A DNA stretch of 64,000 nucleotides from Bacillus alveayuensis (GCA_030812955.1 JAUSTR010000008.1:1-64000), one strand, 5' to 3'; counted from the stretch's first letter, positions 53,313-62,278 are shown. The notes: generated by a model from the letters alone, not told the origin. Numbers and translations are program-made.

Positions 53313-53607
53313 TTTTGTTCCTGGAAAAGAAATAAAAGAATTGAAAGGTTTTGTTCGCGGCAGTACAGTACAATCGAAGCACATTGGTAAAGATATTATG
53401 GCAGGATTAAAAACGATTGTTGGTGGCGAATTAAAAGAATATACAGAAATGATGGAAGAAGCGAGGCAAAAAGCAATTGGTCGAATGGTTGAAGATGCCA
53501 AACAAAAAGGAGCCAATGCGATCATTTGCATAAGGTTAGAAACATCAGCCGTCATGCAAAATGCTTCTGAAATCATCGCTTACGGCACGGCGGTTGTCGT
53601 AGAATAA
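53293..53607 (+). CDS. YbjQ/UPF0145 family protein
   Basis: 104 residues, starting MIIVTTDFVPGKEI. The pattern KGFVRGSTVQSKHIGKDI and GANAIICIRLETS define the YbjQ (DUF74) fold, a pentameric, possibly metal-binding family of unknown role. ATG 53293 is nine bases after AAGGAGG. Ended by a strong terminator. Confidence 0.88.
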   Translation: MIIVTTDFVPGKEIKELKGFVRGSTVQSKHIGKDIMAGLKTIVGGELKEYTEMMEEARQKAIGRMVEDAKQKGANAIICIRLETSAVMQNASEIIAYGTAVVVE

Positions 53608-53611
53608 TAGA

Positions 53612-53650
53612 ACCTTAGAGTACCTTTTGAGGTATCTCTAAGGTTTTTTT
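53612..53650 (+). terminator. intrinsic terminator
   Basis: CCTTAGAGTACC / GGTATCTCTAAGG with TTTTTTT. Confidence 0.9.
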
Positions 53651-53719
53651 ATTGTTTAGGAAATTATAGGAAATTACAAATTTACAACTTGTGGACAACC
53701 TTGTTCATCGTTGGTTTTT

Positions 53720-53875
53720 TGTCTAGCTCCGGGCGTTAGCGGCTAGCTAACTTCCCATTTCATCTGTACGATAAGTCAACATCGACTCAACGATCGCCTG
53801 CGTTTCCTTTATCTCCTACTGAAAGGTCTTAGTTTGTACGCTGCTTTAGCGAACGCCCTGCGCTTTTGTCCTGGA
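53720..53875. repeat. dispersed Bacillus-type intergenic repeat
   Basis: Starts TTTTGTCTAGCTCCGGGCG and ends CGCCCTGCGCTTTTGTC, so both ends carry complementary GGGCG/CGCCC. The TGTCTAGCTCC...GCGCTTTT pattern is familiar from intergenic repeats of Bacillus and Geobacillus. No coding content. Confidence 0.5.
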
Positions 53876-54020
53876 AAAGAAAATGATTTCAGGAGGATCA
53901 GCAGAAAATAAAGTAAAATTTTTATCACAAAAGTTAAATTATTTTTGATTATTTAATACAAAACTGTAGTTGAGCAATTCCGATTACAATAATTACCATA
54001 AAAAACAAACAGTTTACCCC

Positions 54021-54266
54021 TTATGTCACGTGGAGCTGTTTTTTCACAGAATCAATGGGAATATTTTGTTTCGCCGCATGGTAAATGAACTCCACGAGGC
54101 TATGTCCTTTTCTCTTACGCAGGAGATCGAGCACATCCGAAAAATTGCCGTTGGATTCGAACATACTGTACACATAAGCAAGTTGTACAATAATCCAATA
54201 CCGTTTCATTACTTGACGTTCGCGAACACGGTATCCATCAAGCTTCAGGGGGGAGATGAAGTCCAA
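54021..54266 (-). pseudogene. C-terminal fragment of a DDE transposase
   Basis: An 81-codon frame has a helical end LLRKRKGHSLVEFIYHAA followed by KQNIPIDSVKKQLHV, a typical C-terminus of IS4/IS701-like transposases of bacilli. The catalytic domain is absent upstream, and no terminal inverted repeats were found. Remnant of an insertion sequence. Confidence 0.6.
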
Positions 54267-54309
54267 AAAGAAGCAAATGTAGATGATGAATGTCCGTCAT
54301 GAGGCTTTT

Positions 54310-54500
54310 GAAGGACAAAAATAAGATAGAAAGCATAAGAAGTGTCCTTCATTGGATTAATGAAGGACAAAAATAAGATAGAAAGCATAAGAAGTGTCCT
54401 TCATTGGATTAATGAAGGACAAAAATAAGATAGAAAGCATAAGAAAGGTCCTTCATAGGACTAATAAAGGACATAAATATGATAGGAAACAAGAGAAATG
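54310..54500. repeat. 52-bp tandem repeat array with internal hairpins
   Basis: Three almost identical units start at 54310, 54362 and 54414, and a degenerate fourth at 54466. Each begins GAAGGACA and has TGTCCTTC 33 bases further on, so every unit can fold. Bases between (AAAATAAGATAGAAAGCATA) are nearly invariant. No unique spacers. Confidence 0.9.
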
Positions 54501-54551
54501 ACCAAACGTTGTGAAAAACTTGTGGATTCCTTGATGAGGTGCTAATCAATT

Positions 54552-54627
54552 CATGAGACATGAACCTCCTTGTAGGTAGTTGGTAGCACATCTATTCTAA
54601 CCAAGGAGTTGGGTTCCTGTCTCCTTT
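54552..54627 (+). other. long imperfect hairpin with T tail
   Basis: GAGACATGAACC.TCCTTG on the left, CAAGGAGTTGGGTTCCTGTCTC on the right, plus inner GTTGGT/AACC pairing, ending in TTTTTTG. It resembles a terminator or an element end. It lies 160 bases before tcyA and could attenuate it. Confidence 0.5.
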
Positions 54628-54790
54628 TTTGTTTGGATGTAAATATATGTAGGGAATTTGCCCATCTACATTACAAAATAATTTTTGCATAGGAAGAAAT
54701 AATTAACACAAATAATAAATTGACAATAGTACGTTTATTTTATATGATTCATAGGTGTATATATCCAATAAGAATACTGGGGGTTTAAAT

Positions 54791-55609
54791 ATGAAAAAAA
54801 TATTTTTAACAATATTTGTTATTACTAGTATAATTTTTAGTTTAGCTGCATGTGGTACAGCAAATGAAAATAGCCAAGAAGAAAAGCTAGAAACAGCTGA
54901 AGGGGAAAATTTATATGACAAAATTAAGGAAGAAGGGGGCATTCGAGTTGGAACGGAAGGCACATACCCACCATTTACATTCCATGATGAAAATGGAGAA
55001 TTAACGGGTTATGATGTTGAAGTGGCAAAAGAAGTAGCAAAACGATTAGGACTCGAAGTAGAGTTTAAAGAAACGCAATGGGATGCAATGTTTGCTGGTT
55101 TAAATTCTAAGCGCTTTGATATGATTGCGAACCAAGTGGGTATTAAGCCAGAACGTGTTGAAAAATATGATTTCTCGATCCCATACACTGTTTCAACAGC
55201 AGTAGTAGTTGTTCAGAAAGATAACAATGACATTCAATCATTTGAAGACTTAAATGGTAAAAAAGCGGCACAATCTTTAACAAGTAACTATGGTGAATTA
55301 GCTAAAGCTAATGGAGCAGAACTTGTAGGCGTTGAAGGATTTAACCAAGCCATTGAATTAATTACATCAAATCGTGTCGATGCGACCATTAATGATAAAT
55401 TATCTGTTTTAGACTACATGAAACAAAAACCAGATGCGCCTATTAAAATAGTCGCAGAAAGTGACGATGCAGCTGAAAGTGCATTTATGTTTAGAAAAGG
55501 AAATGAAGAGCTTGTCGAAGCGGTTAATGAAGTGCTGGAAGAAATGAAACAAGACGGCACATTAGCAAAACTTTCAGAGAAATGGTTTGGTGAAGATGTA
55601 TCTGAATAA
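54791..55609 (+). CDS. tcyA: L-cystine ABC transporter substrate-binding lipoprotein
   Basis: 272 residues: lipobox LAACG, then a family-3 amino-acid-binding fold ([73 protein letters not shown]). The sequence and the TcyC-like ATPase match the TcyABC cystine system of B. subtilis. ATG 54791 preceded by TGGGGG. Last codons overlap tcyB by 14 bases. Confidence 0.88.
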   Translation: MKKIFLTIFVITSIIFSLAACGTANENSQEEKLETAEGENLYDKIKEEGGIRVGTEGTYPPFTFHDENGELTGYDVEVAKEVAKRLGLEVEFKETQWDAMFAGLNSKRFDMIANQVGIKPERVEKYDFSIPYTVSTAVVVVQKDNNDIQSFEDLNGKKAAQSLTSNYGELAKANGAELVGVEGFNQAIELITSNRVDATINDKLSVLDYMKQKPDAPIKIVAESDDAAESAFMFRKGNEELVEAVNEVLEEMKQDGTLAKLSEKWFGEDVSE

Positions 55610-56297
55610 TATTATAATCGACCCTGAGCGATTGGAGCGTTTAATAGAAATAGCACAAAGCTCACTTCTCCCTATGCTGAAGGGAGCTTTGTATTATACT
55701 TTGCCCTTAACATTAATCACTTTTACACTTGGACTTGTTTTAGCGGTCTTCACAGCACTAGCCAGAATCTCAACGATTAAACCATTACAATGGATAGCAA
55801 GATTTTATGTTTCTGTAATTCGTGGTACCCCATTACTCGTTCAGCTCTTTATTATCTTTTATGGGTTGCCAACAATTGGAATTACCATTAATCCGTTCCC
55901 ATCAGCTATCATTGGTTTTTCTTTAAATGTAGGAGCTTATGCATCCGAAATTATTCGTGCAGCGATTTTATCCATTCCAAAAGCACAATGGGAAGCAGGA
56001 TATACATTAGGGATGACGTACTCTCAAACGTTAAAACGAATCATTCTCCCACAAGCTGCACGCGTTTCGATACCACCTTTATCCAATACCTTTATCAGTC
56101 TCGTGAAAGATACTTCTCTAGCATCTTTAATTTTAGTAACAGAGATGTTTCGAAAAGCACAAGAAATCGCTTCAACAACGTATGAATTTTTGCTTCTTTA
56201 TTCTGAGGCAGCTTTATTGTATTGGATTATTTGTTTCCTATTATCCATTGTCCAACAAAACATTGAAGGCAGATTGGACCGGTATGTTGCAAAGTAA
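55596..56297 (+). CDS. tcyB: L-cystine ABC transporter permease
   Basis: 233 residues, five helices, with [32 protein letters not shown] and the EAA-type loop [20 protein letters not shown]. Start taken at ATG 55596; TTG and GTG codons just upstream are also in frame. Translationally coupled to tcyA. Confidence 0.88.
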   Translation: MYLNNIIIDPERLERLIEIAQSSLLPMLKGALYYTLPLTLITFTLGLVLAVFTALARISTIKPLQWIARFYVSVIRGTPLLVQLFIIFYGLPTIGITINPFPSAIIGFSLNVGAYASEIIRAAILSIPKAQWEAGYTLGMTYSQTLKRIILPQAARVSIPPLSNTFISLVKDTSLASLILVTEMFRKAQEIASTTYEFLLLYSEAALLYWIICFLLSIVQQNIEGRLDRYVAK

Positions 56298-56385
56298 GGT
56301 TTCCATCACATAATACCTTTTTTAGTCGAGTGACTTCGCCGAAAAAAGGTGAAGATTTACTGGATAATGTTAAAGGAGTTTTATC

Positions 56386-57123
56386 ATGATTACAATCCAA
56401 AATTTATACAAACGATTTGATCATTTGGAGGTTTTAAAGGGGATCGATTTACACATTGAAAAAGGAAAAGTTGTTGTTGTTATCGGACCTTCTGGATCTG
56501 GTAAAACAACTCTTTTGCGCTGTTTAAACGTACTAGAAAAGCCGACAAGTGGAACAATTCGGTTAGACGATCAGGACATTGATTTTTCAAAACCAGTTAC
56601 GAAAAAAGAAATTGCTCAATTTAGACGTAAGTCCGGTATGGTGTTTCAATACTATAACTTATTCCCTCATAAAACCGCATTAGAAAACATTACAGAAGGT
56701 CCGATTATTGTGAAAAAAGAGTCAAAAGAACGAGCAATCGAAAAGGCAGAACAGCTTCTTGAAAAGGTCGGACTTCTTGATAAAAAGGATTATTATCCTT
56801 TCCAGCTTTCTGGAGGTCAACAACAACGAGTAGGTATTGCAAGAGCATTGGCGATGGAGCCAAAAGTGATGTTATTTGATGAGCCTACTTCCGCCTTAGA
56901 TCCTGAGCTAGTTGGTGAAGTGCTAAAGGTTATGAAAGATTTAGCAAAAGAAGGTATGACAATGGTTGTGGTTACCCACGAAATGCGCTTTGCAAATGAA
57001 GTGGCTGATGAAGTGATATTCATGGATCAAGGTGTCATTGTTGAAAGAGGCGCACCAAAAGATATTTTTGAACAACCAAGAGAAGAACGAACAAAGAGGT
57101 TTTTGCAGTTGATACAAGAGTAG
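56386..57123 (+). CDS. tcyC: L-cystine ABC transporter ATPase
   Basis: 245 residues: Walker [13 protein letters not shown]-loop [17 protein letters not shown], signature [16 protein letters not shown], Walker [14 protein letters not shown], switch His in [10 protein letters not shown]. The segment [15 protein letters not shown] and [18 protein letters not shown] are close to B. subtilis TcyC. ATG after AAAGGAG. The stop is part of a terminator-like hairpin that has been duplicated around a repeat element. Confidence 0.92.
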   Translation: MITIQNLYKRFDHLEVLKGIDLHIEKGKVVVVIGPSGSGKTTLLRCLNVLEKPTSGTIRLDDQDIDFSKPVTKKEIAQFRRKSGMVFQYYNLFPHKTALENITEGPIIVKKESKERAIEKAEQLLEKVGLLDKKDYYPFQLSGGQQQRVGIARALAMEPKVMLFDEPTSALDPELVGEVLKVMKDLAKEGMTMVVVTHEMRFANEVADEVIFMDQGVIVERGAPKDIFEQPREERTKRFLQLIQE

Positions 57124-57320
57124 GTAAATTCACCTGCTCTCAGACTGTTGACAAACGCTTGCATTCTTTGTTACGTCGCCCGCATCGCACTTCATTACCG
57201 TATTTGGTAACTCCGCTCCTCATCGAGCTCGTACCTCGAGACATGTGTTTTCATTCAGTCTGAAAACTCGTTTTATATAAACTTTGTTTACAAACTGAGA
57301 GTAGGTAATTTCACCTACTC
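57118..57320. repeat. TIR-bearing element inserted in the tcyC terminator
   Basis: Insert 57140-57298 starts TCAGACTGTTGACAAAC and ends GTTTACAAACTGA, imperfect terminal inverted repeats of about 17 bp. It is flanked by two copies of a 22-base hairpin, GAGTAGGTAAATTCACCTGCTC (57118-57139, written here in parts: GAGTAGGT and ACCTGCTC arms) and the version at 57299-57320, identical in 20 of 22 bases. Confidence 0.7.
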
Positions 57321-57326
57321 TTTTTG
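57299..57326 (+). terminator. intrinsic terminator of tcyABC
   Basis: GAGTAGGT / ACCTACTC hairpin followed by TTTTTG; functional right-hand copy. Confidence 0.8.
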
Positions 57327-57471
57327 TTGATTTAAGAACAGAAAAGTGTTGGAGATAAAATTCCCTCTATCCAAAAATTACCCTAAATATATTGGCAAGT
57401 ATACTAAAAACTATGTTTAGATTGACAAAAAGGTAGTGTCAAAAGAAATATGAAAACTCTTCGAATATTGA

Positions 57472-57582
57472 AGGCTTGACATTGAGCCTCCACGAGCATG
57501 ATTCTTTACGCAAAGACGCAGCTAATCCTTGTTGCGTAAGGCTTTATAGCCTATCATACTCGTCACTCAATGTAAAGCCTCG
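57472..57582. repeat. large imperfect palindrome
   Basis: GGCTTGACATTGAG.CTCCACGAGCATGAT.TTTACGCAA reads out again in complement as TTGCGTAA..ATCATACTCGT..CTCAATGTAAAGCC. The complete structure is a roughly 110-base cruciform. No gene. A further 130 bases up to 57719 carry no recognisable gene. Confidence 0.75.
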
Positions 57583-57719
57583 GTGGGAAAATGCAGTCAG
57601 AATTCCTCTTCTGAGGGGGGGAGAACGCTTTTTGCCCACAAATGTACTAATATCAAGGGTTAAGCAGGTTTTTATTAAAAAACTTTTGACAATACGGACA
57701 AAAAGATGGAGGGGCGATA

Positions 57720-58814
57720 ATGAAACGTGTGTTATTAATGCCATTTCTTCATATCCCAACAGGTCATCATCATGTGGCAGATACTATTATAAATGAGCTT
57801 CAAGATTTTCCTTGCCAGACAAAAAAAATAGATATTTTTTCCTATCGTTCGAATGTTTTAGAATCGATTTCTACATTTATTTATTTAAAATGGATTCAGT
57901 CTTTTCCCAAAAGCTATAGCTTTGTTTATCGACGAATGGCTTGTCGAAAAACAGAAAACCGCAAGAACTATAAATTATATGAAATGTTTTATCTTCAAGC
58001 GATGAAAGATATCATTGAACATCACGCCCCCCACATTGTTTTTTGCACTCATGCTTTACCATCTTACATGTTAAACAAAATGAAACATCAATATCCTTCA
58101 ATGAAAATTGTTAACGTCTATACAGATTATTTTGTCAATGAGATTTGGGGGATTCACAAGATCGATTTTCATTTAGCTCCTTGTATGGAGGTAAAAAAGG
58201 ATCTTATTTCTTTAGGTGTTCAAGAAGAAAAAATATATGTAACAGGCATTCCGATTCATCGTACGTATTTTCATAAAAGTGTTTCTTCTCCTTCTTTTTA
58301 TCATAGAGTGCTCATAATGGGGGGGACACTAGGTGTTGGAAATATAAAAAAATTCATTCAACATCTAAAACCAAAAGGAAGAATAAAATATTTTGTTTTA
58401 TGCGGCCGTAATCAAGCGTTATATAAATATATACATAATCTACACAATCCTTATATCACACCACTTCCATTTATTCGTGAAAAGTCCGCTATGAATGATC
58501 TTTATACCTCTGTTTCAGCAGTTATTACAAAACCTGGTGGGGTAACGATATCGGAGTGTATAGAAAAACGAGTTCCTATTTTTGTTTTTGACACCTTACC
58601 TGGGCAAGAAGAGATAAACTTCCAAAAATTAAAAAAGGAAGGGATCGTTGTACCACTGACAAATTGGAATATGATTGATGTTGAAAATGAATTATTAAAA
58701 TTTTTAAATAATGAAATGGTTCTCAAACAATATCAAGAAAAGCTTAACGAATTCCAATCAAGTCGTTCACACAATCTCAAGGATTTTTTAGATATGGTGA
58801 TGAATGGTTGCTGA
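57720..58814 (+). CDS. MGDG-synthase/UgtP-type glycosyltransferase (YkoN-like)
   Basis: 364 residues of the GT28 glycolipid glycosyltransferase family: N-terminal MPFLHIPTGHHHVADTI acceptor region (MGDG_synth domain), CTHALPSYML, and C-terminal nucleotide-sugar site with VSAVITKPGGVTISE and LPGQEEINF. Probably glycosylates a membrane lipid; B. subtilis YkoN and UgtP are the closest types I recognise. ATG five bases after GGAGGGG. No partner genes around it. Confidence 0.8.
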   Translation: MKRVLLMPFLHIPTGHHHVADTIINELQDFPCQTKKIDIFSYRSNVLESISTFIYLKWIQSFPKSYSFVYRRMACRKTENRKNYKLYEMFYLQAMKDIIEHHAPHIVFCTHALPSYMLNKMKHQYPSMKIVNVYTDYFVNEIWGIHKIDFHLAPCMEVKKDLISLGVQEEKIYVTGIPIHRTYFHKSVSSPSFYHRVLIMGGTLGVGNIKKFIQHLKPKGRIKYFVLCGRNQALYKYIHNLHNPYITPLPFIREKSAMNDLYTSVSAVITKPGGVTISECIEKRVPIFVFDTLPGQEEINFQKLKKEGIVVPLTNWNMIDVENELLKFLNNEMVLKQYQEKLNEFQSSRSHNLKDFLDMVMNGC

Positions 58815-58974
58815 AGAAAGGAACTTTTTATAATATTGTCCCTTTTTGTCCTATAGGGTCATTTGCGAAATAATTACATTCACAACATAAGAGTCATTTA
58901 TTTTAGCCTTATTTTAAATTTTTTAAAAAAAGCATAAAAAGATAAAAACATAGAAGAAAATGACAATTACAAAT

Positions 58975-59004
58975 AAAACCGGGCAGAGGATGCTCGGTTT
59001 TTTC
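58975..59004 (+). terminator. intrinsic terminator
   Basis: AAAACCG / CGGTTTT stem with inner GGGCAG.GATGCTC region and T tail; ends the glycosyltransferase transcript. Confidence 0.7.
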
Positions 59005-59077
59005 ATTCATTTGTTCTTTTTAAACAGGGAGGTCAATACATTTTCAATTGAGAAAACGAACGAGAGGATTGATAAAT

Positions 59078-59515
59078 GTGCAGTTTTACTACGGAACCCA
59101 AATGCCTTTAAGAGTATTAGATGAATGTGAGTTTTGGAAACAACAAGAAGAAGAACATACGGTTGTCATACGGGAGCTCGTAAAAGGGCTAGAATCAACA
59201 TATGTTAATCAACTAAAAGAATGGGAAAAAGTTCTTTTGCAAACGTATCAACAGGTTGTCCAATTTATCGAAACAGTCATTCGTTCAAATGGAGTGTTTT
59301 CTCAAGCTCTTTATCGAGATTTAATGCAGCTTGTAGCAGTATGTTTACAACAAAGTAAACAGTTTATCGATTTTTTGAACGGATTATTGGAAAAAAGTGA
59401 GCCTATTAAAAATAATCCAACTGCTATAGTTGTTATAAAGCATATTATACGTGAATCAGAATACTTCATCGGAATTGCTCAAACAATCTTGTATATACAA
59501 AATGCAAAATATTAA
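59078..59515 (+). CDS. DUF2935-type helical protein
   Basis: About 145 residues, all helical, with FYYGTQMPLRVLDECEFWKQQEEEHTVVI resembling the first half of DUF2935 proteins (shown here in parts: LRVLDECEFWKQQEEEHT). Later segments YRDLMQLVAVCLQQSKQF and HIIRESEYFIGI fit a four-helix bundle. Start uncertain: GTG 59078 after AGAGG, or TTG 59048. Function unknown; neighbours are coat genes. Confidence 0.55.
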   Translation: MQFYYGTQMPLRVLDECEFWKQQEEEHTVVIRELVKGLESTYVNQLKEWEKVLLQTYQQVVQFIETVIRSNGVFSQALYRDLMQLVAVCLQQSKQFIDFLNGLLEKSEPIKNNPTAIVVIKHIIRESEYFIGIAQTILYIQNAKY

Positions 59516-59670
59516 TTTAAAGGTCATGACAAATGCCCGCATTAACTATAATTTTATATTGTACTCATATTATATGGATATAAATGGAAAATAATATGTA
59601 TTTTTGTTCCGAATAAATTTTGTTCATTAAGAGATATTAGTTATTGTACCAAATAAAGGAGGTAAAAAAG

Positions 59671-59910
59671 ATGCCAAACCAAATGAATCAACAAAATCAA
59701 ATGAACCCAAATCCGATGCAGTCGCAAGGACAACTAACACATCTAGAACTTGAAAATTTGCGACATTTAATTGGCGATCATGGGACTGTAGCAAATAAAT
59801 TAGATGCATATGCCCAAGCTTGCCAAGATCCTCAATTAAAACAAATTTTCCAGCGTGATGCACAACAAGCACGAGCAAGTCAACAAAAATTAATGGGATT
59901 TTTACACTAA
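59671..59910 (+). CDS. CotF-like spore coat protein, short type 1
   Basis: 79 residues: an Asn/Gln/Met/Pro-rich head (MPNQMNQQNQMNPNPMQS), then a helix-turn-helix LELENLRHLIGDHGTVANKL and CQDPQLKQIF. It looks like the first half of a CotF domain. ATG eight bases after AGGAGG. Operon with the next gene, 19 bases apart. Confidence 0.75.
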   Translation: MPNQMNQQNQMNPNPMQSQGQLTHLELENLRHLIGDHGTVANKLDAYAQACQDPQLKQIFQRDAQQARASQQKLMGFLH

Positions 59911-59929
59911 CAACTAGGAGGAAGGTAGC

Positions 59930-60190
59930 ATGATTCAATTCAATGAAAAAGATATGGTTAATGATTATTTGGAGGCTATAAATGCAAGCTTAACAGAATA
60001 TTCTAATTACATCGCACATGCCGATAATGAACAGCTTCGTCAAACATTAATTCAACTTCGTAATGCTGATGAAGTAAGGCAGAGAACGATCTATCAATAT
60101 GCAATCCAAAAGGGTTATTATCAACCTGCATCTCCAGCAAATCCAAATGAAATCCAACAAATTAAATCGCAGTTAAGTCAACCGCAATAA
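59930..60190 (+). CDS. CotF-like spore coat protein, short type 2
   Basis: 86 residues with KDMVNDYLEAINASLTEYSN, QLRQTLIQLRNADEVRQ and the aromatic end YQYAIQKGYYQPASPA, typical of the second half of coat F domain proteins. Paired with the previous gene much as split CotF genes occur in B. subtilis (yraF/yraG type). Terminator follows. Confidence 0.8.
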   Translation: MIQFNEKDMVNDYLEAINASLTEYSNYIAHADNEQLRQTLIQLRNADEVRQRTIYQYAIQKGYYQPASPANPNEIQQIKSQLSQPQ

Positions 60191-60200
60191 GACAAAGAAG

Positions 60201-60231
60201 AAGGTGAGGACAAAAGCTGCCTCACCTTTTT
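60201..60231 (+). terminator. intrinsic terminator of the coat pair
   Basis: AAGGTGAGG / CCTCACCTT with TTTTT. Confidence 0.9.
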
Positions 60232-60240
60232 AATGCATTT

Positions 60241-60268
60241 AAAAGGAGACACGATGAACGTGTCTCCG
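60241..60268 (-). terminator. intrinsic terminator of sspB
   Basis: GGAGACACG / CGTGTCTCC hairpin, TTTT on the minus strand, just after the SASP stop. Confidence 0.8.
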
Positions 60269-60288
60269 AAGCCATCTGTATGAAATTG

Positions 60289-60510
60289 TTATTGTTGTTG
60301 GTAACCGCCCATTTGTTGCTGAGCCATAGCAACTAAGCGTTTTGTAATTTCTCCTCCAACAGAACCGTTTGCACGAGATGTTGTTTCAGGTCCAAGATTT
60401 ACACCAAATTCATTTGCAATTTCATACTTCATTTGATCGATTGCTTGTTGAGCACCTGGAACAAGAAGTTGGTTTGTGTTGTTGCTACGATTTTGTTGTT
60501 GTTGTGGCAT
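60289..60510 (-). CDS. sspB: alpha/beta-type small acid-soluble spore protein
   Basis: Coats spore DNA and protects it from UV; degraded by GPR at germination. 73 residues with the family blocks [44 protein letters not shown], and a Gln-rich tail. The GPR cleavage site lies in the KYEIANEFG region. SD AAGGAG before ATG. Position beside yheE fits sspB of B. subtilis. Expected sigma-G control; no confident promoter read. Confidence 0.95.
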   Translation of the reverse strand: MPQQQQNRSNNTNQLLVPGAQQAIDQMKYEIANEFGVNLGPETTSRANGSVGGEITKRLVAMAQQQMGGYQQQ

Positions 60511-60546
60511 AATCTTTCAACTCCTTTTAATTGGAATTTTAATGGT

Positions 60547-60612
60547 TGGGCTAGCTGGAGTTGCACCAGCACATGAATCGTGATGGATTCATTGCCTTCT
60601 CGGCGTAACCCA
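60547..60612 (-). other. cloverleaf-like structured RNA element upstream of sspB
   Basis: Minus strand: outer stem TGGGTTA / TAGCCCA; hairpins GCC-GAGAA-GGC, ATGAATC-CATCAC-GATTCAT and GCTGG-TGCAACT-CCAGC, directly joined. The last arm has tRNA T-arm geometry (5-bp stem, 7-base loop, immediately followed by the closing strand). D-like and anticodon-like arms deviate from tRNA. It ends 37 bases before the sspB ATG region, so it is likely in the leader. Confidence 0.6.
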
Positions 60613-60768
60613 ATGTTTAAAATTTTTTATGTTTATTTGTATTATGAAACGGATTTGAAAAACATATGCGAAAAGGAAAATGGTAAATTATGCAGATTCA
60701 TTTACGTAATCAAAAGGGAAAATAAAAGACATGATAAAAAGGAAGAAAAATGTTGAAGGGGAATGAAA

Positions 60769-61011
60769 ATGTCAATTTGTCCACTATGTAATGGATTGAA
60801 AGAATTGAAAATGGTATGCCCTGAATGTCAAAATGTGATAAAAGACAATGGAAAGGCAACAGATTATTTTGATGATTATAGTGCCTATATGGATATTGAT
60901 ATCATGAAGCTATTTGATGGCCTTCCACAATCATTAGAAAAGCATCAATGTGTTCACTTCATTTATTGTTCAAATTGTGGTTATGAACAGTATTATATAG
61001 TCAAGGAATAA
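60769..61011 (+). CDS. small zinc-binding protein
   Basis: 80 residues with three CxxC pairs: CPLCNG at the start, CPECQN and CSNCGY near the end, enough for one or two zinc ribbons; acidic aromatic middle (DYFDDYSAYMDIDIM). ATG 60769 has better spacing from GGGG than ATG 60763. No named family recognised. Confidence 0.65.
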   Translation: MSICPLCNGLKELKMVCPECQNVIKDNGKATDYFDDYSAYMDIDIMKLFDGLPQSLEKHQCVHFIYCSNCGYEQYYIVKE

Positions 61012-61026
61012 ACGATAAGAAGCAGC

Positions 61027-61100
61027 TTCAAAGATCCCAAGTGTCAAACCTCACAGAAAAAGATTGTGAAATCGTGTGAGATCAGACACATGGGAGATGT
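61027..61100 (-). other. long imperfect hairpin downstream of msmX
   Basis: TCCCA.GTGTC pairs with GACAC.TGGGA, enclosing CTCACA/TGTGAG. It lies between convergent genes and may end or stabilise the msmX message. Confidence 0.5.
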
Positions 61101-61107
61101 TTAGGAA

Positions 61108-62238
61108 TTAGACGATTTGCGCTACCCTCTCCTCACTTTTTGGACGAATACGTACTTCTGTTTCTTGATCGAAGAAGTGTGCTTTATTCATATCAAATGC
61201 AAGTTGTACTTCATCTCCACGTCTAATATCAGAACGTGAATCTACACGTGCAACAAATTCTTGTCCTTCAATTTGAGAGTAAAGCATAATTTCAGATCCC
61301 ATTAATTCAGCAACTTCAATGTTTGCTTTCACTGTTGAGCCTTTTGATGATTCAATAAATACGAGTTCATCATGAATATCTTCAGGACGAATTCCTAAAA
61401 TGACTTCTTTATTTGTATAGCCTTGTTCACGTAAATATTTCATTTTTCCTTCTGGAATTTCAAGTGATGTTGGACCAATATGGAATTTGCCGTCAGAAAT
61501 TTTTCCTTTAAAGAAATTCATAGCAGGTGAACCGATAAATCCACCAACGAAGACATTTTCAGGCTTTTCATAAACATCTTTTGGAGCACCTACTTGTTGA
61601 ATGACACCGTCTTTCATGACAACTAATCGAGTAGCCATTGTCATCGCTTCTGTTTGGTCGTGTGTTACGTAAATGGTTGTTGTTTGGAGGCGTTGGTGAA
61701 GTTTGGAGATTTCGGCACGCATTTGTACACGTAATTTGGCATCAAGGTTTGATAATGGTTCGTCCATTAAGAATACTTTTGCATCACGAACGATTGCACG
61801 CCCTAATGCAACACGTTGACGTTGTCCACCTGATAATGCTTTTGGTTTACGATCTAAGTATTGCTCGAGGCCTAAGATACGAGCTGCTTCTTTTACACGG
61901 CGATCAATTTCGTCCTTTGGGAATTTACGAAGCTTTAAACCAAAAGCCATATTGTCATAAACATTCATATGAGGATAAAGAGCATAGTTTTGGAAAACCA
62001 TTGCAATGTCTCGATCTTTTGGAGCTACATCATTCATGCGTTTTCCATCAATGTACAAATCCCCTTTTGAAATTTCTTCAAGTCCAGCAATCATACGAAG
62101 TGTTGTTGATTTACCACAACCTGAAGGACCAACAAAGACAATAAACTCCTTATCTTTAATATGAAGGTTAAAGTCTTTCACTGCTGTTACATTGTTGTCA
62201 TAAAATTTATAAATATGCTCTAAGCGAAGTTCAGCCAT
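61108..62238 (-). CDS. msmX: multi-sugar ABC transporter ATPase (MsmX/UgpC type)
   Basis: Shared ATPase energising several carbohydrate importers. 376 residues: Walker A GPSGCGKSTTLR, Q-loop VFQNYALYPHM, signature LSGGQRQRVALGRAIVR, Walker B FLMDEPLSNLDAKLR, then the C-terminal regulatory OB-like domain with LGIRPEDI. ATG 62238 follows AAGGAGG; the open frame upstream is longer but lacks an SD. No permease genes adjoin, as expected for MsmX. A cre-like site lies upstream. Confidence 0.93.
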   Translation of the reverse strand: MAELRLEHIYKFYDNNVTAVKDFNLHIKDKEFIVFVGPSGCGKSTTLRMIAGLEEISKGDLYIDGKRMNDVAPKDRDIAMVFQNYALYPHMNVYDNMAFGLKLRKFPKDEIDRRVKEAARILGLEQYLDRKPKALSGGQRQRVALGRAIVRDAKVFLMDEPLSNLDAKLRVQMRAEISKLHQRLQTTTIYVTHDQTEAMTMATRLVVMKDGVIQQVGAPKDVYEKPENVFVGGFIGSPAMNFFKGKISDGKFHIGPTSLEIPEGKMKYLREQGYTNKEVILGIRPEDIHDELVFIESSKGSTVKANIEVAELMGSEIMLYSQIEGQEFVARVDSRSDIRRGDEVQLAFDMNKAHFFDQETEVRIRPKSEERVAQIV

Positions 62239-62278
62239 TTCGATTTCCTCCTTGTCCGTAATCGATTTGTAGTTAAAG

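Noticed and set aside
53720..53875. Possible structured RNA gene
   Set aside because: Resembles dispersed intergenic repeats of bacilli; no promoter or terminator of its own was seen.
54310..54500. CRISPR-like repeat array
   Set aside because: Units are contiguous 52-bp copies without variable spacers, and no cas gene is nearby.
60547..60612. Functional tRNA gene
   Set aside because: Outer stem and T-like arm fit, but the D-like loop has only five bases and the central arm has a 7-bp stem with a six-base loop; total length is 66.
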